Program-made: the position numbers and the translations under genes
The notes under the pieces: generated by a model
The model's input: the letters and a program-made list of their open reading frames with translations, nothing else
Told to the model about the DNA's origin: nothing
Database searches by the model: none
From: Synaphobranchus kaupii
Taxonomy: Eukaryota; Chordata; Actinopteri; Anguilliformes; Synaphobranchidae
DNA length: 64,000 bases
Assembly: GCA_029718625.1 (NCBI GenBank)
Contig: CM056381.1
Location: forward strand, 54,120,157-54,184,156
Direction: 5' to 3'
In this document: positions 10,863 to 21,815 of the stretch, one piece after another
Numbering within the stretch: position 1 is the stretch's first letter
How the letters are laid out: each line of letters opens with the position of its first letter

Positions 10863-11012
10863 AAATGCCAGATAAGTGTCAAAACTGTTTGTAGACCTCA
10901 AACATGTCTGTTCCGGCTAGCGGCATGCCACATCATCAACTGCCTGCTGATTCACTAGCTGGAACAGACATGTTTGAAGTCTATAAACAGTTTTGACACT
11001 TATCTGGCATTT
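10863..11012. repeat. 150-bp hairpin element inside a SAMD3-like intron
   Basis: ATGCCAGATAAGTGTCAAAA at the left pairs with its complement ending at 11008. The arms are about 56 bp, with a central loop near 10920-10955. It is a foldback-type insert. Confidence 0.75.
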
Positions 11013-11048
11013 TTGGATTATAAAATGAAAACCAAGAATATTTTTTAA

Positions 11049-11171
11049 GAAAGGGTCTAAAGAGAGGGAGGGGGGTATAGAGAGGGAGGGAGAGAGGTGG
11101 TCTTGAAAAGGAGGAAGAGAGAAGGAGAGAAAGAGAGGTAGAGAGAGGAGGGAGGGGGGGGGGGGGGGGGG
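11049..11171. repeat. Polypurine tract ending in G18
   Basis: Almost pure A/G on the plus strand (GAGAGGGAGGG-type) ending in an uninterrupted G run. Low-complexity sequence within an intron. Confidence 0.85.
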
Positions 11172-11213
11172 CACTGCGTTCTGACCATGCAACTCCGGCA
11201 ATGTCAAATTTAC

Positions 11214-11424
11214 CCTTTTGATACGGTCTGGCTGGTAAGGTCTGGTCTGTCTGGTGCAGTCTGGTTTGGAAATGTCTCAAATAAACGGGTAACGGTTGGC
11301 TCTGGGTTCTTAATTTCCTTTAAGAATTGTAGAAATTGGGCCTGCTTTTTGAAGGAGCTGAAAAGTTTGGCAACCATACTCTCAGTCAGCCCGAATGTTA
11401 AGGTCGCTCCATCTACATCATTAT
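11214..11424 (-). CDS. SAMD3-like protein, exon 1 found (second half of a SAM domain)
   Basis: This exon follows a TGTTTTCTCTAG acceptor and ends before GTAAAT. It is 211 bp and encodes NDVDGATLTFGLTESMVAKL, then a basic/hydrophobic helix (FKKQAQFLQFLKEIKN). That is the DG...L..LTE...L pattern of the C-terminal half of a SAM domain. A linker rich in Pro, Thr and Asp follows and ends with two bases (GG) that join the first base of the 10483-10635 exon to give Gly. The first half of the SAM domain and the start codon must lie further up (coordinates above 11424), but I could not find them among the transposons there. Confidence 0.62.
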
Positions 11425-11429
11425 CTAGA

Positions 11430-12019
11430 GAAAACACAGAACATTGATATTAAACGTGGTCTGTGTAAAAAAAAAAAGTCATTGACTTTATGAGGTGATT
11501 TATGGCAGCTATAGATACTTCCGATCATCCTATTCTACACAATGCATTGTATACAAAATAAAACTAGGAAATTTAGTTAAGCAAACTTTACACGGCACTA
11601 AAAGCTAAATGGATTGTCTTCCCAGAGCTGGCCCAGTGTCACACCAGCTTGGAGTAGATCTGGATTTATTTTTAAAAGATGTTGAAACTGAAGACATTTG
11701 AGGAGGTTAGGTTAGATGTTTGTTTTAATCTGTAACTTATGTTGCTTAATGCACAATAGCCTACATGCAAGATGAGCCAGGTTAAGTCGGTGTATAGGCG
11801 GTGAATCAATGGCTAGCTGAGAATGGCATAACCGCAATTTTATCAATGCACGTTATTCACATTGGACTACAGCCACAAACTTTTGCATACCAGGAAAATG
11901 TAATTTATGTGGATTATAAAGTTACTGATCATCACCAAATATACCACTCGACTTGATAATAAAACTGGCTTATCACTATGTTGCATAACCCTTTCATGCA
12001 AATGCAAATTTAGTCAATT
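11430..12019. other. No supported feature
   Basis: AT-rich sequence. I searched it for the first half of the SAM domain on the minus strand and saw none. Confidence 0.4.
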
Positions 12020-12756
12020 CTCACCTATTTAGGGGGTGCTAAGGAAACAAAAAATTACCCACGCAAGTGAGTAATCACTAGAAAAGAAAAATATAAAGAA
12101 AGACGGGACAAAAACCGAACAAACAAACAAAATGAAACATCCTTTATCAAACAGGACGATACTCTAAACTTGAGTAGAGAGATACACTGAGAGAGAAAAT
12201 AATCTCGTAAAGTACCGAAAACAGAAATAACCCCAATAGCTCTGGGCGAACTTGAATAACGAGCAGATGCAAAAATAAAGGGAGAATAATCCCGGCGTGA
12301 GCCAAAAATAAAACAACCCACAGAATGGGCGAACTCACAGAATTAAGCAGCGCGAGAAAAATAAACTGGTAGCAAACCTCTAGCTCTGATAAATGTCAGA
12401 GACAAAACAAGAGGCGAATAACTAAAACACAACGGTAAAAGAAACCGAAAATAGAGAAAATAGGAATCTAACCTAACTTTAGGAAGTTCCTGAATGTTTG
12501 TCAAAGAAAAAAATCCAGTCCTCCGGCTATACCTTTTTACCTGGCTTGGTGAAACGTGGCACCAAAGACACACAAGCACCGGAAGGCGGAAACAGCATGC
12601 TGAAATAGCACAAAGGAAACCAGGAACAGGTGCGCCAGGTAATGAGCGGAAGATGGTAAAACAGAGCAGTCGGCGAAAAAGAAAGCGGAACGCCAGCTCA
12701 CGGCTGCAGAGAACCATAAACGCAGAGATGGAATGAATGATAGTAAAACCGTGACA
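12020..12756 (-). mobile_element. Solo-LTR-like remnant, minus strand
   Basis: The minus strand begins TGTCACGGTTTTAC at 12756, in the style of a Gypsy LTR start. The body shares composition and local motifs (ACCGTGACA end, CTCACTT..GTGAGTAA near the other end) with the LTR split between 17610-17954 and 19822-20105. The inner edge at about 12020 is approximate. No pol sequence is attached. Confidence 0.45.
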
Positions 12757-13276
12757 CCAGCTGTTAAGTATGGTGGTGGTTCTGTAATGGTATGGGGCTT
12801 TGGGCAGCCATTTCATGGGACTCATTGGGTCCAATGATTGCTCTCCATGGATGTGAAACGGGCAAACAATATGAAACCATTTCACAAAACCAGGTGTACC
12901 CTATGGTGCAAACACTGTTCCCTCATGATGTCCCCATATTCCAACATGATAATGCCCCCATACACACTGCTAAAAACATTAAAGAATGGTTCCAAGAACA
13001 CGAGGATGATGTCAAATGCCTTCGCAGGTCCTATGACTGTGCTGTGCTGGAACGCAGAGTGAGAACTAGATTTCCACCTCCTTCATCCCTCAAATAACTG
13101 GAGACTGTCCTTCTTGAACAATGGGCCAATATCCCACTACACACATTTCAGAAATTGTAAGACAGCATTTCTAGAAGGATTGAAACTGTTTTGAAGGCAA
13201 AGGGTGGGCCGACTCGTTATTAGTTACTAGATATTCAGTTTTTGTAGGTGTTTCCAATATTTTGTCCAACCCCCTG
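12757..13276 (+). pseudogene. Tc1-type transposase remnant, C-terminal half with right TIR
   Basis: Fragments of the catalytic domain can be read in order: GGGSVMVWG-like, a block around FQHDNAPIHTAKNIKEWF (second catalytic Asp), then a degenerate region. The element ends in GGTGTTTCCAATATTTTGTC running to CCCCTG at 13276, followed by TA, the end of a common fish Tc1 family. The N-terminal half is missing and frames are broken. It abuts the LTR remnant at 12756. Confidence 0.7.
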
Positions 13277-13459
13277 TATCTATGGGTCTAAACACCTATC
13301 CAAAACCTGTCACAAAATGAATTAAATATTTTCTGTCCATTATAAAGCATATACACATTCATACTCACTCCAATGAAATGTTTACATTCATCTAGCACAT
13401 ATGCACAGTAAATTTGAATGAATATTTTACATTCCCTAAGTGACAAGTATTGCCATACC

Positions 13460-13630
13460 ATGTATAGTTTATATTATGTATGATATGATTACAATAAAAT
13501 AATATTCCACCACCAGGGAAATGCTGGCAAATGTTCTAGCTTCAGGGCAAATCAAACATAAAACATGACTGGGCCACCCATGAAAGCGTACACTACAGCA
13601 TGTGAAATGCACTCAAAATGTGAAAACAAT
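13460..13630. repeat. Dispersed repeat copy A (inverted partner at 48485-48655)
   Basis: ATAATATTCCACCA, ATGTTCTAGCTTCAGGG, CATAAAACATGACTG and TGCACTCAAAAT occur in this order. The same string appears in reverse complement at 48485-48655 with about one change in ten by eye. Identity of the family is unknown. Confidence 0.7.
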
Positions 13631-13769
13631 ACCATATTAGAGTGGAAAAACTAATGTAAATATCTGAAATATCACAAGCATTAACATTAATACTTACATT
13701 GGCCATGACGTCACATGCCTGGATTGATCATGCAGGTAAGGGCAAATTTTTTTCTGGTGGAAGGTTATC

Positions 13770-14600
13770 AGAGGATGCTCAAAATCTGTTAACGTGGAGG
13801 GAAAAAGCCAAACGAAATGGATCATTCACCGAAAAGCACCCTGTGTTCACCAAAGAAAGCCGTTCAAAAACAGCCATTCGTTCGCGAACTACATCACTAC
13901 AAGCCATAATACTACCTCCACCATGTTTCACAGATGAGGTGGTATGCTTTTGATCATGAGCACTTCTTTTTTTCTCCACAGTTTCCTCTTACTCGTCGCA
14001 CCTGTACAAAAGACTTTGTTTCAGAACTCAGTTTATACTTTATGTACTTTTTAGCAATCTCTAACCTGGCCGTTCTGTTCTTGAGGCTTACCAGTGGATT
14101 GCATCTTGCGTTGAACCCTGTGAGGTTATGCTGGTGTAGTTTTCTCTTTATAGTTGTCTTTGACACGTCTATACCTACATTCTGGGAAGTGTTCTTGATC
14201 TGTTCAACAGTTGAAAGGGGATTTTTCTTCACAATTGAAAGTATCCATTAGTCATCCACTACAGTGGTCTTCCGTGGTCCACCAGTTCATTTGCTATGAG
14301 CTCACCAGAGCATTCTTGCTTCTTAGCAATGAATCAAACAGTTTAGTTTGACACATCCAAAGTTTTTTCTATGTCTTTTGATTTATTTATTCAGATTTGA
14401 AAGCCTCATGATGGCCTATTTTACTGGGTGACAGTGGATTGGCATTTCTTTCAGCTCTTTGCCTTCTCTGTGTGGGATTTTGCAGTGAAGTGCAGATGAG
14501 AGAATCTCTTCTTTCCTAGGCGATGTACACCAAATCCTCTGTCCCCATCAGACCGTGGCTGGGCCACATGGGCAAAACTCTTCTCTCCTAAGCAAGCCAT
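13770..14600 (-). pseudogene. Tc1-type transposase remnant, N-terminal half, minus strand
   Basis: Reading down the minus strand gives GRPRKTTVVDD, then LSTVEQIKNTSQNVGIDVSK, then TTIKRKLHQHNLTGF and CNPLVSLKNRTARLE. That is the second helix-turn-helix and linker of a Tc1 transposase. A short block resembling KHTTSSVKHGGGSIM follows after a deletion that removed the first catalytic Asp region. Several frame breaks are present, so this is a dead copy. It belongs to a different Tc1 family from the intact copies at 27.9 and 60.0 kb. Confidence 0.7.
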
Positions 14601-14726
14601 TTAACAAGTATCTGAACTTTCTGATGATCCACACTCAGTTCCTAAATGTCAAAATTTCTAAATGGAAAAGGGTGTTCCCCTGAAAATATATACTACATAT
14701 GACTCAGGGTGCTGTCAGCATATATC

Positions 14727-16240
14727 TGTTAGGATCCTGTAATTTGTCTGTCTGTTTATTCTGTATTATTATTTTTCCTGATTTCTTTTACCCATTTTCC
14801 CCCATTTCCCTCGCGATTGTCAGTCCGCGTTCCATGTTTTCTGAGATTCCACCCCCTGTCTTTGTCATTGCACTATTCGGGTGATTTTGGGAACATTCGG
14901 GTTTCCTCTGTATTTCGTATCTCGTTTTCTTCCTTCTGGCTTTATTTATATTTGTATATAATACTAATGTACTAATCATACTAACTATTAGATTATATTT
15001 AATACTAACCTGCTAACAAACTAACGTGTATATAATACTAACCAGCTAACCTACTAACATTAGGGTTTTTGAGTTCGCTACTAACATTACTAATTACTAA
15101 TTCATCTTGAGTTTCTACCCGCAGCTGTCATTTCCCTCCTCGTTATCCTATCCCTGTATCTATCTGATTTCGCATTCTCTGTACGTGTGTCCTCCCCTCT
15201 GAGCTGTGCACTTGTTTACCTGCTAAACCCAGGCCGTTTGTTATCATTGTGTCTATGTGTATTCCAGTCCGTGTCTTACGTTTCCCCCGTCATTGTATTA
15301 TTGGTACTTGTTAACCCTCATTGTTCTCACCTGTGTACTCTCCCATTTCCCCTCCCCTTCACACCTGATTCCTTTTGTGTAATCTTCTCCTTGTGTATTT
15401 AAACCCTGTTATTTCAGTCTGTCTTCGCGAGTTCCTCATTTTTTATTTTATTTTATTTTGTTTGCCCCATTTTCTCCCAATTTAGTAGCCAATTGAACCC
15501 CTATTCTAATTCAATTCCCCCCATGTAGCAACCGCTAGAGAATCACTGCTACACAACCCCGGCAGTACGATGGGAGGGCGCCACGTCCTCTTCAGGGCGC
15601 GACTCCTCCGAGCTCCTGACCGTGATTCCAGCTCGCCCAGGGCCGCTATGCGTGCAGCGATTCTTTCTGAGCCCCTCCCCCCACCCGGAAGCAGCCGCCA
15701 ATTGCTGCTCCTACAGGGCGCCAGCCATGCTCGGATCTGGCAGGATCGGGGCGCGAACCCCGATCCTCGGAGCACAACCGTACCGACTGAAAGTTGGCGC
15801 TTTTACCACTGTACTACCGCGACGGCTATTATTGATTTTTTACTGTGTGTTTTTGCGAGTGTCCCGAGTTCCTGCCCTGATATCTGTTTCCGAGTTTTTG
15901 TATCCCTCTTCCTTTACCTGTTGTTGTTTTATTTTTTGTTGTCTTTTCAGTCTGTTTTGTTTTCTTTTTGTTCCTCCTCCGCCTCCCCGGTTTTGACCCC
16001 TGCCTGTGTTCTCGCGACCCTGCTTTTGGATCCTGTTTTTGTGCTTTTGCTGTGCCTTCCCGGTTTTGACCCCTGCCTGTTCCTTGACCACTCTTTGGAC
16101 TGTGTTTTGTTTTGTTGCCTGTCTACCCGGTTTTTTGACCCTGCCTGTTATACCATGGATTGCTGCCTTGCTCTTTTATTAAACTTCATTTTTTGTACTT
16201 CCTGCCTGCGCTTGGGTCCTTCCCCCACCATCTCCTAACA
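14727..16240 (+). mobile_element. Solo LTR with perfect 5-bp target duplication
   Basis: The sequence starts TGTTAGGATCC and ends CATCTCCTAACA (TG...CA with inverted TGTTAGGA/TCCTAACA tips). It is flanked by ATATC on both sides (14722-14726 and 16241-16245). There is no internal region, so it is a solo LTR left by recombination between two LTRs. It contains a later SINE insertion (15446-15834), so its own length is about 1.1 kb. The strand is assigned from an apparent 3' polyadenylation-like TTATTAAACTTC near 16180 and is tentative. Confidence 0.75.
15446..15834 (-). repeat. tRNA-derived SINE inserted in the solo LTR
   Basis: On the minus strand the head at about 15825 has a box A-like TAGTACAGTGGTAAAAGCG and a box B GGTTCGCGCCCC. 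The body follows, then a tail with CCAATTTAGTAGCCAATTG-type sequence and an A-rich end (T-rich on plus). The insertion is bounded by ATTTTTTA at 15438-15445 and 15835-15842. A second copy lies at 50141-50533 in the same orientation. Confidence 0.8.
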
Positions 16241-16245
16241 ATATC

Positions 16246-16655
16246 GCAGGATTGATCATTTTAATTTGGGAAAAATACTGAGAAAACAGATTGTCCCCAA
16301 GCTAAGATATTATTGTATTTCTTGGAAAACATGCACATAGAGCCATTAAATAATATTACATTAATTTTTACAAACACTGTTGTAGTGAATTAACCCCATG
16401 TTAGGACTTGTTAGATTTTTAAAAGGTAAACCATTAGCCATATTAACTTTTGGCAATTTGAGGCAATTTTCACCTAGTTTCTACTCATCTTATTTAAGTG
16501 CCAATATCTCAAAAAACTGTTCAATGCACATCCGTGGTTTAAAGTTCGAATTGAAAAAGCAGCTGTGCCATTCAGAAATTTGTAACAGAATAAATTTAAC
16601 TCAGAATCGTCACATACGTTATATTCATTATTACCCTGAGAAGCCGGTAGGCTAA
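16246..16655. other. No supported gene
   Basis: AT-rich sequence between the solo LTR and the Gypsy fragment. Nothing recognised. Confidence 0.4.
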
Positions 16656-17109
16656 TTATAACATCAAGGGCGATATGGCTGCACAGGCGACTGGGGATGG
16701 GTAGAGGGCGTAAAAGACCCGAGGGTGGGAGTTGGGACCCCTTGTTGCGGGCGCAAACGGTGAAAGCAGCAACGAACTTGCGCACCTCCCTCTCCATTTT
16801 TGGCCACCAAAACCATTTAGAGAGGAACTCCCTGGTCCGGTGGACACCCGGGTGAGCCACAAACTGAGAATAATGGCCCCACTGAAGGACCAGAGACCTT
16901 AAGTTGTGAGGTACAAAGAGGCAATTAGGGGGGCCTCCGCCTGGGCCTGGATCAAGGCGCAACGCCTTTTGAACAGCCACTTCTTTATCCCACAAGACCG
17001 GGGCTAAAATTTGTGACATGGGTACAATGGACTCCGGAATAGGATCCCTGTCAGACTGATCAAAAATCTGTGAAAGAGAGTCCGGTTTAACGTTCTTGGA
17101 ACTTCGCAC
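16656..17109 (-). pseudogene. Gypsy pol fragment: RNase H end and integrase zinc-binding domain
   Basis: The minus strand encodes NVKPDSLSQIFDQS (end of RNase H), [19 protein letters not shown], then the integrase HHCC-type segment (HYSQFVAHPGVHRTREFL, then WWPKMEREV, then VCARNK), and breaks off at the start of the integrase core (HIALDVI). One of the paired cysteines before VCAR appears replaced (AFTVCAR). The wording is close to the 22.7-26.2 kb element, so it is a fragment of the same Gypsy family. No LTR is attached. Confidence 0.75.
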
Positions 17110-17184
17110 CTGTTTTGAGTTTTCTGTCAGCTACGTATATAAGCTCAGGGTTTCCGCTTTCCTGTGCTTCGATATTGTCTTTGC

Positions 17185-17545
17185 TATTTGACATCGAAGT
17201 CGGTATATAGGATGGCGAAACAGACACTCTGGTGCGTGTTTAGTGCGATCAAGGAATAGGCTATATGGATCGATAGTATGATCAATATTATTCCCGACAG
17301 TGCTGTTATTTTACAAAATATATGTGGTTAAATTTTGTTACAAGCACAGAATAAGCTACCAATGACTTCCGCCTCACCTTAGAAAACGCCAAATTAGCCT
17401 ATTTAACTAATTTTGTTTGATTATGCAATGAAGAATTGTCAAACATCAATTCCATGAGGCTGTTCTCATGGAGTTCTCGAAGTTCAAGCTTCATCCGAAG
17501 TTCATTACCTGCATTCTAATATTGATTAATAACATAAATACCCTT
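17185..17545. repeat. Partial copy of the 17955-19818 repeat family
   Basis: GTGCGTGTTTAGTGCGATCA through CGCCAAATTAGCCT and GATTATGCAATGAA parallels 18205-18560 with small indels. No ends are visible. Confidence 0.65.
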
Positions 17546-17609
17546 ATTTTGCTGATTATGTGAGGGGCTCTGAGGCGGAGAATCAGATGTGATGGGAGTG
17601 GGGATCAGA

Positions 17610-17954
17610 ACAAGTTACTCACAGAAGTGAGAACCGATAATAGGGGCCGCGAACAGAGGGAAAAACTAAAGTAGTGGGAATAAAACCTCCCGGCGTAGAG
17701 TCAAACCAAAAACAAACCCCAAAAGAGGGTGAGACTCGAAGACACAAGTAATAAATAAGGAGGGAGACCTCACATTCTCCGAGGAGAGTGAAACAACCGA
17801 GGTGCGAAAAAAGAAACAGAAGGACAAGAAAATAAAACCGGTTACCTCTAGGTTTGAATAAGATAACGAACCGAGCAAAGAGATAACAGAGAGATAAGAA
17901 AAAAGAAATGGGTAAGAAAAGGAAGGTGAGAAACAAGAGGAAACTAAAGATCCT
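17610..17954 (-). mobile_element. LTR remnant, 3' part (split by the 17955-19818 element)
   Basis: A/G-rich LTR-like sequence that continues at 19822 once the 1.86-kb insert and one copy of its CCT duplication are removed. On the minus strand the combined LTR would start TGTCACGG at 20105. No internal Gypsy region is joined to it. Confidence 0.45.
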
Positions 17955-19818
17955 GGGCTCAATCTTGGTGATCTTAGCGCTTTGTCTAAGCGCATGTCGT
18001 TAAGTGCATTTAGGGTGTGTCCAAGGCCAGTTTTGCTACTTTAACGGCATGTTTTTGGGCGCTAAGCACGGCACAATGTGAAAATGGGCTGAACCTAGTC
18101 TCTTCATTAATTATAGGTGTGTCTTGGGCGTGACATGCAATAAAACAATCAAAATGTCATATCCCATTCCCTTTAAAAGCCTGCTTTTCCACCTTGGCGG
18201 ATTGCTTATGATGGCGAATCAGACATGCTCGTGCGTGTTTAGTGCGATCAAGGAATAGGCTATATGGATGAATAGTAGCCTATGATCAATATTATTCGGA
18301 ATAACCATTATGAGTTCCCGGTAATTCCTGACAGTGCTGTATACAAAATATATGTGGTTAAATTTTGCACCTGCAACAGCTGAGAATAAGCGACCGATGG
18401 CTTCCGTCTCACCTTAGAAAACGCCAAATTAGCCTGCTTGTTTAACGGATTTCATTTGATTATGCAATGAACTCATGTTCAAGCTTCATCCAAAGTTCAT
18501 TAGGCTACCTGCATTCTAATTTTGATTAATAACATAAATAACGTTATTTTGCCTTAATGATGACACTAAATACAATAAAGCTGTCAGGTTGGCAACCCAT
18601 AGGTTCAGCATATTTTCCCTTGTTTTATAATGTCCTGCTTATAGAAATGTGACCAACCTGTTTTACTGGTAGCGTAATGCTTTAAAACAATCCACTTTCC
18701 CAGGAAGACCGTGAAAAGTGTGATTTACAGCAGGGGAAACAGACCTGCTCCTGTAAAGCGCACATGTAGATAATGGTATTAAAATGAATTGTAAATTAAT
18801 TGTTTAACGTGCTGAAAATTTGTTTTCATTTCTAACACGCTTAGTTCTCTTTAAAATCTTTTGTTCCTTTATGGAATAACAGGTGAAATCAGCGGGTTTT
18901 AATAAGCTGAGAGTATGGAAACCTTGTCACTGTAATTTAAAAAATATGAAGGACGAAGAATAGCTAAGGTTACAATTCAGTTAACATGGTGACATTTATC
19001 TCAGTTTTTTAACCATAGGCTATCGAAGAAACCATATGCACAGCGAATCCGCTGTAGCCTAGGCTATTTGAAAAACAATAAATGCAATATTCACTGGACA
19101 AGGTTTTGAACTTTTTTCAGTCAACCATTCTATTTACTTACAGGCTGTATTCCTAGATAAACAGATCTGTATTGTAGGCTAATGACATCTGAAGCGCATT
19201 TTCAGAACTCAAATGTCCGTCTATTGCAGTGCGAGTGAGTTTTCGATTGAATGACTATTTACGCATTAGGTGTTATCAGCTCCTTTTTAATGGATAGCCA
19301 TTGTCCCGTGCCATCGCACATCGCCTGGATGTTGATGGAGTAAGCTGAGGGACAGGTATGTGGTCTTTGACCTATGGACCCTTTTATTATTATGCATTTT
19401 TTGATATAGCCTACACAATAATAATATTTCACATTGTAATCTTGATATTTTAGTCATGCTTGTGTGCGCCCCTGTGTGTAACAGACTGGAGGGTGTACGC
19501 TCGTTGTGCACATGCCTATGTAGATGCACTTATATGCACCGTTAAAATAACATGTAAACAACTGCGACATGACTTTAGACCAGGTTTGTGGTGGTTCTAG
19601 CGCAAGTACTTTCTGCTGGCTCAAGATAGCAATACGTCAAAAATAATCCTGGCCCCTCCTCATCTTAAGACCAACACGCCCAGTTCACTTGCAACGGGCG
19701 CAGGAATACATGGTATTTAAACAACATGAACGCAATGTGGTTATAATGAACCATGCGCCGGGTGTAAGATAGCAAAGACGCTTGCGTTTGGGTTAGCGCC
19801 GGGTGTAAGATAGGGCCC
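17955..19818. mobile_element. TIR element, 1864 bp, 3-bp CCT target duplication
   Basis: The ends are GGGCTCAATCTT (17955) and AAGATAGGGCCC (19818), an imperfect inverted pair. CCT is present at 17952-17954 and 19819-19821. Internal GCGC-rich subterminal repeats lie near both ends (TTAGCGC at 17973 and GGGTTAGCGCC near 19791). No transposase frame was found. Parts of its interior recur at 17185-17545 and 20106-20775, so it is a multi-copy family. PIF/Harbinger-like is my best guess from the 3-bp duplication. Confidence 0.6.
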
Positions 19819-19821
19819 CCT

Positions 19822-20105
19822 AGGATATATTCCTAGCTCTAACCGGTCTTCCTGCTTCGCTTAATTTGAAACAACAAGGACAGCAGTTACTGAAGATCCT
19901 ATACCTTACCGGCTTTGTGTACAAGCGAAATGTTATAACAAAGCACCGGAAAAGGAAAGACACAAGCTTATATATCCGGAGAAATCATAAGGAACAGGTG
20001 AGCGAACAGAGACAAGGATCAGAGATAAAACACGGAAGGGACCGTCCCGGAGCCGTGAGAATACCTATGCGGAGAACAGGGGCGGCAACCAGAGAAACCG
20101 TGACA
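19822..20105 (-). mobile_element. LTR remnant, 5' part
   Basis: Continuation of 17610-17954. The plus strand ends AACCGTGACA, so the minus strand starts TGTCACGG, like the LTR remnant at 12020-12756. Confidence 0.45.
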
Positions 20106-20775
20106 GATTAATGATGACACTAAATACAATAAAGCTGTCAGGTTGGCAACCCAGAGGACCACGCATATTTTCCCTTGTTTTATAATGTCCTGCTTATGGA
20201 AATGTGACCAACGCGTTTTACTAGCAGCTTGGGGAACAGGCGCTCAGCCTGGGATGCAGGCACTCAGCCTGGGGCTCAGGAACTCAGCCTGGGGGTGACG
20301 AGGGAGCCTGGGGGTGACGAGGGAGGCTGGGGGGAACGAGGGAGCCTGGAGGGAATGAGGGAGCCAGGAGGGACGAGCGGGTCTTGGAGGTACGAGGAGG
20401 TACGAGGGGACAAAAACCACAAAACATGACATAACGAGAAGGTACATGACAAGAACACAAGCACACAAGACGGTCTGGCCCCAAACAGGGCAGACTAAAT
20501 ACAAAACTAAACAAGGACAGAACGAGCAACAGGTGGGGGAAGACTAACGAGGAAAGGAGAGGGAAACACAATGCAGGTGTGGGGAGTCAAAGACACAAGT
20601 GGAGGGTGAGAGGGAAAACACGGGGTGGACTATGAGACAAGGGGAAAACCTGGGACGGAACACAGGGACCTCACAGCAGGGTTTTAATAAGCTGAGAGTA
20701 TGGAAGCCTGGTCACTGTAATTTAAAAAATATGAAGGACGAAGAATAAGGCTAAAACTCAGTTAACATGTGAAAA
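20106..20775. repeat. Second partial copy of the 17955-19818 family, interrupted by an LTR fragment
   Basis: 20109-20221 matches 18560-18670 (GATGACACTAAATACAATAA start) and 20676-20775 matches 18894-18985 (GGGTTTTAATAAGCTGAG start). The part between is replaced by a foreign G-rich block (20222-20675). Confidence 0.65.
20222..20675 (-). repeat. LTR-like fragment with a GC-rich minisatellite
   Basis: GAGGGAGCCTGGGGGTGAC-type units repeat from 20230 to about 20390. They are followed by sequence that, on the minus strand, has the TCCC/TTCC-rich character of fish Gypsy LTRs (for example GGTCCCTGTGTTCCGTCCC). No pol sequence is attached. Confidence 0.45.
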
Positions 20776-21558
20776 AGATGGACGCATGTTCTTTGTATTG
20801 TTGAATGCATACTCTATATGGGCAGAAGTGGAAAGCATGTATACTACCGCAACTAGTAAAATGATTGATGTGTTGAGAAAGCTGTTTGCAGCTAATGGTT
20901 TAGTGGAGGAGATTACACTGCCTGGCCAAAAAAAAAGTCGCAGTTGCACCAGTCATGCATAGTGCCCACTGTACAAGCCTCTGGAGGCAGTGTTATGATC
21001 TGGGGTTGCTTCAATTGGTCAGGTCTAGGCTCAGCAACGTTATGCAGCAATAAAATGAAGTCAGCTGAGTACCTGAATGTACTGAATGACCAGGTTATCC
21101 CATCAATGGGCATATTCCAGGACGACAATGCCAAGATTCATCGGGCTCAAATTGTGAAAGAGTGGTTCAGGGAGCATGAGGAATCATTTTCACAAATGAA
21201 TTGGCCACCAGAGTCCTGACCTTAATCCCATTGAAAGTCTTTGGGATGTGCTGGAGAAGACTTCACGGAGTGGTTCGACTCTCCCGTCGTCAATACAAGA
21301 TCTCGGCCAAAAATTCATGCAAGTCTGGACGGAAATAAATGTTGTGACGTTGCATAAGGTTGTCGAAACAATGCCATGACGAATGCGCGCCATAATCAAA
21401 GCTAAAGGCGGTCCAACAAAATATTACAGTGTGCGACTTTTTTTTTAGCCGGGCAGTGTATAAGTGATAATGGTCCACACTTTTCTTCAGCTGAGTTTGC
21501 TGAATTTGTCAAAACCAATGCTATCAAGCACACCACGTCGGCTCCTTACTGCTCCTAA
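20776..21558 (+). pseudogene. Gypsy integrase core fragment, split by a Tc1 insertion
   Basis: Before the insertion the plus strand reads DGRMFFVLLNAYSIWAEVE, then [20 protein letters not shown] (integrase core). Reading resumes at 21461 as SDNGPHFSSAEFAEFVK and KHTTSAPY, which contains the second catalytic Asp, and meets a stop at 21556. If the Tc1 (20916-21458) and one TA are removed, the two parts join in frame. The first catalytic Asp region is altered and everything downstream is absent, so this is a dead fragment. Family features are those of a Metaviridae-type integrase. Confidence 0.7.
20916..21458 (+). mobile_element. Internally deleted Tc1 element
   Basis: The ends CACTGCCTGGCC (20916) and GGCAGTG (21458) are inverted and flanked by TA on both sides. 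The inside retains only the C-terminal half of the transposase: [32 protein letters not shown] (second Asp), NWPPES, then after a one-base slip [13 protein letters not shown] (third acidic residue). The helix-turn-helix half is deleted, so it cannot move on its own. Confidence 0.82.
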
Positions 21559-21734
21559 ACATTCAGCTGCCCACAAAGTAAAGTCAGACATGGCAAAACA
21601 AAAAAAAAGCTTTCTGTTAGTTATGTTGGTGGTGTTTGTTTGTTTATGCCCCCTTGCAGTACTTATGTCTTTCTTTGTAGTGTTTTACCTCATCTATGTT
21701 TTATTTATTTATTTATCTTATTTTAATGCACTCC

Positions 21735-21815
21735 TGTAAATAGCACTTTGGGATTGTTTCTTAACGATGAAAAGTGCTTTATAAATAAAATGTATTATTA
21801 TTATTTATTATAAAA
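21735..21815 (+). repeat. L2-type LINE 3' tail
   Basis: GTAAATAGCACTTTGGGA, then AAAAGTGCTTTATAAATAAA and an ATTATTATT run form the characteristic stem and microsatellite tail of fish L2 LINEs. The ORF part is absent. 21816-22214 shows nothing further. Confidence 0.65.

Noticed and set aside
11049..11280. Pro/Leu/Ser-rich minus-strand frames (LSLPLFLSFSLPP-type)
   Set aside because: Direct translation of the polypurine tract.
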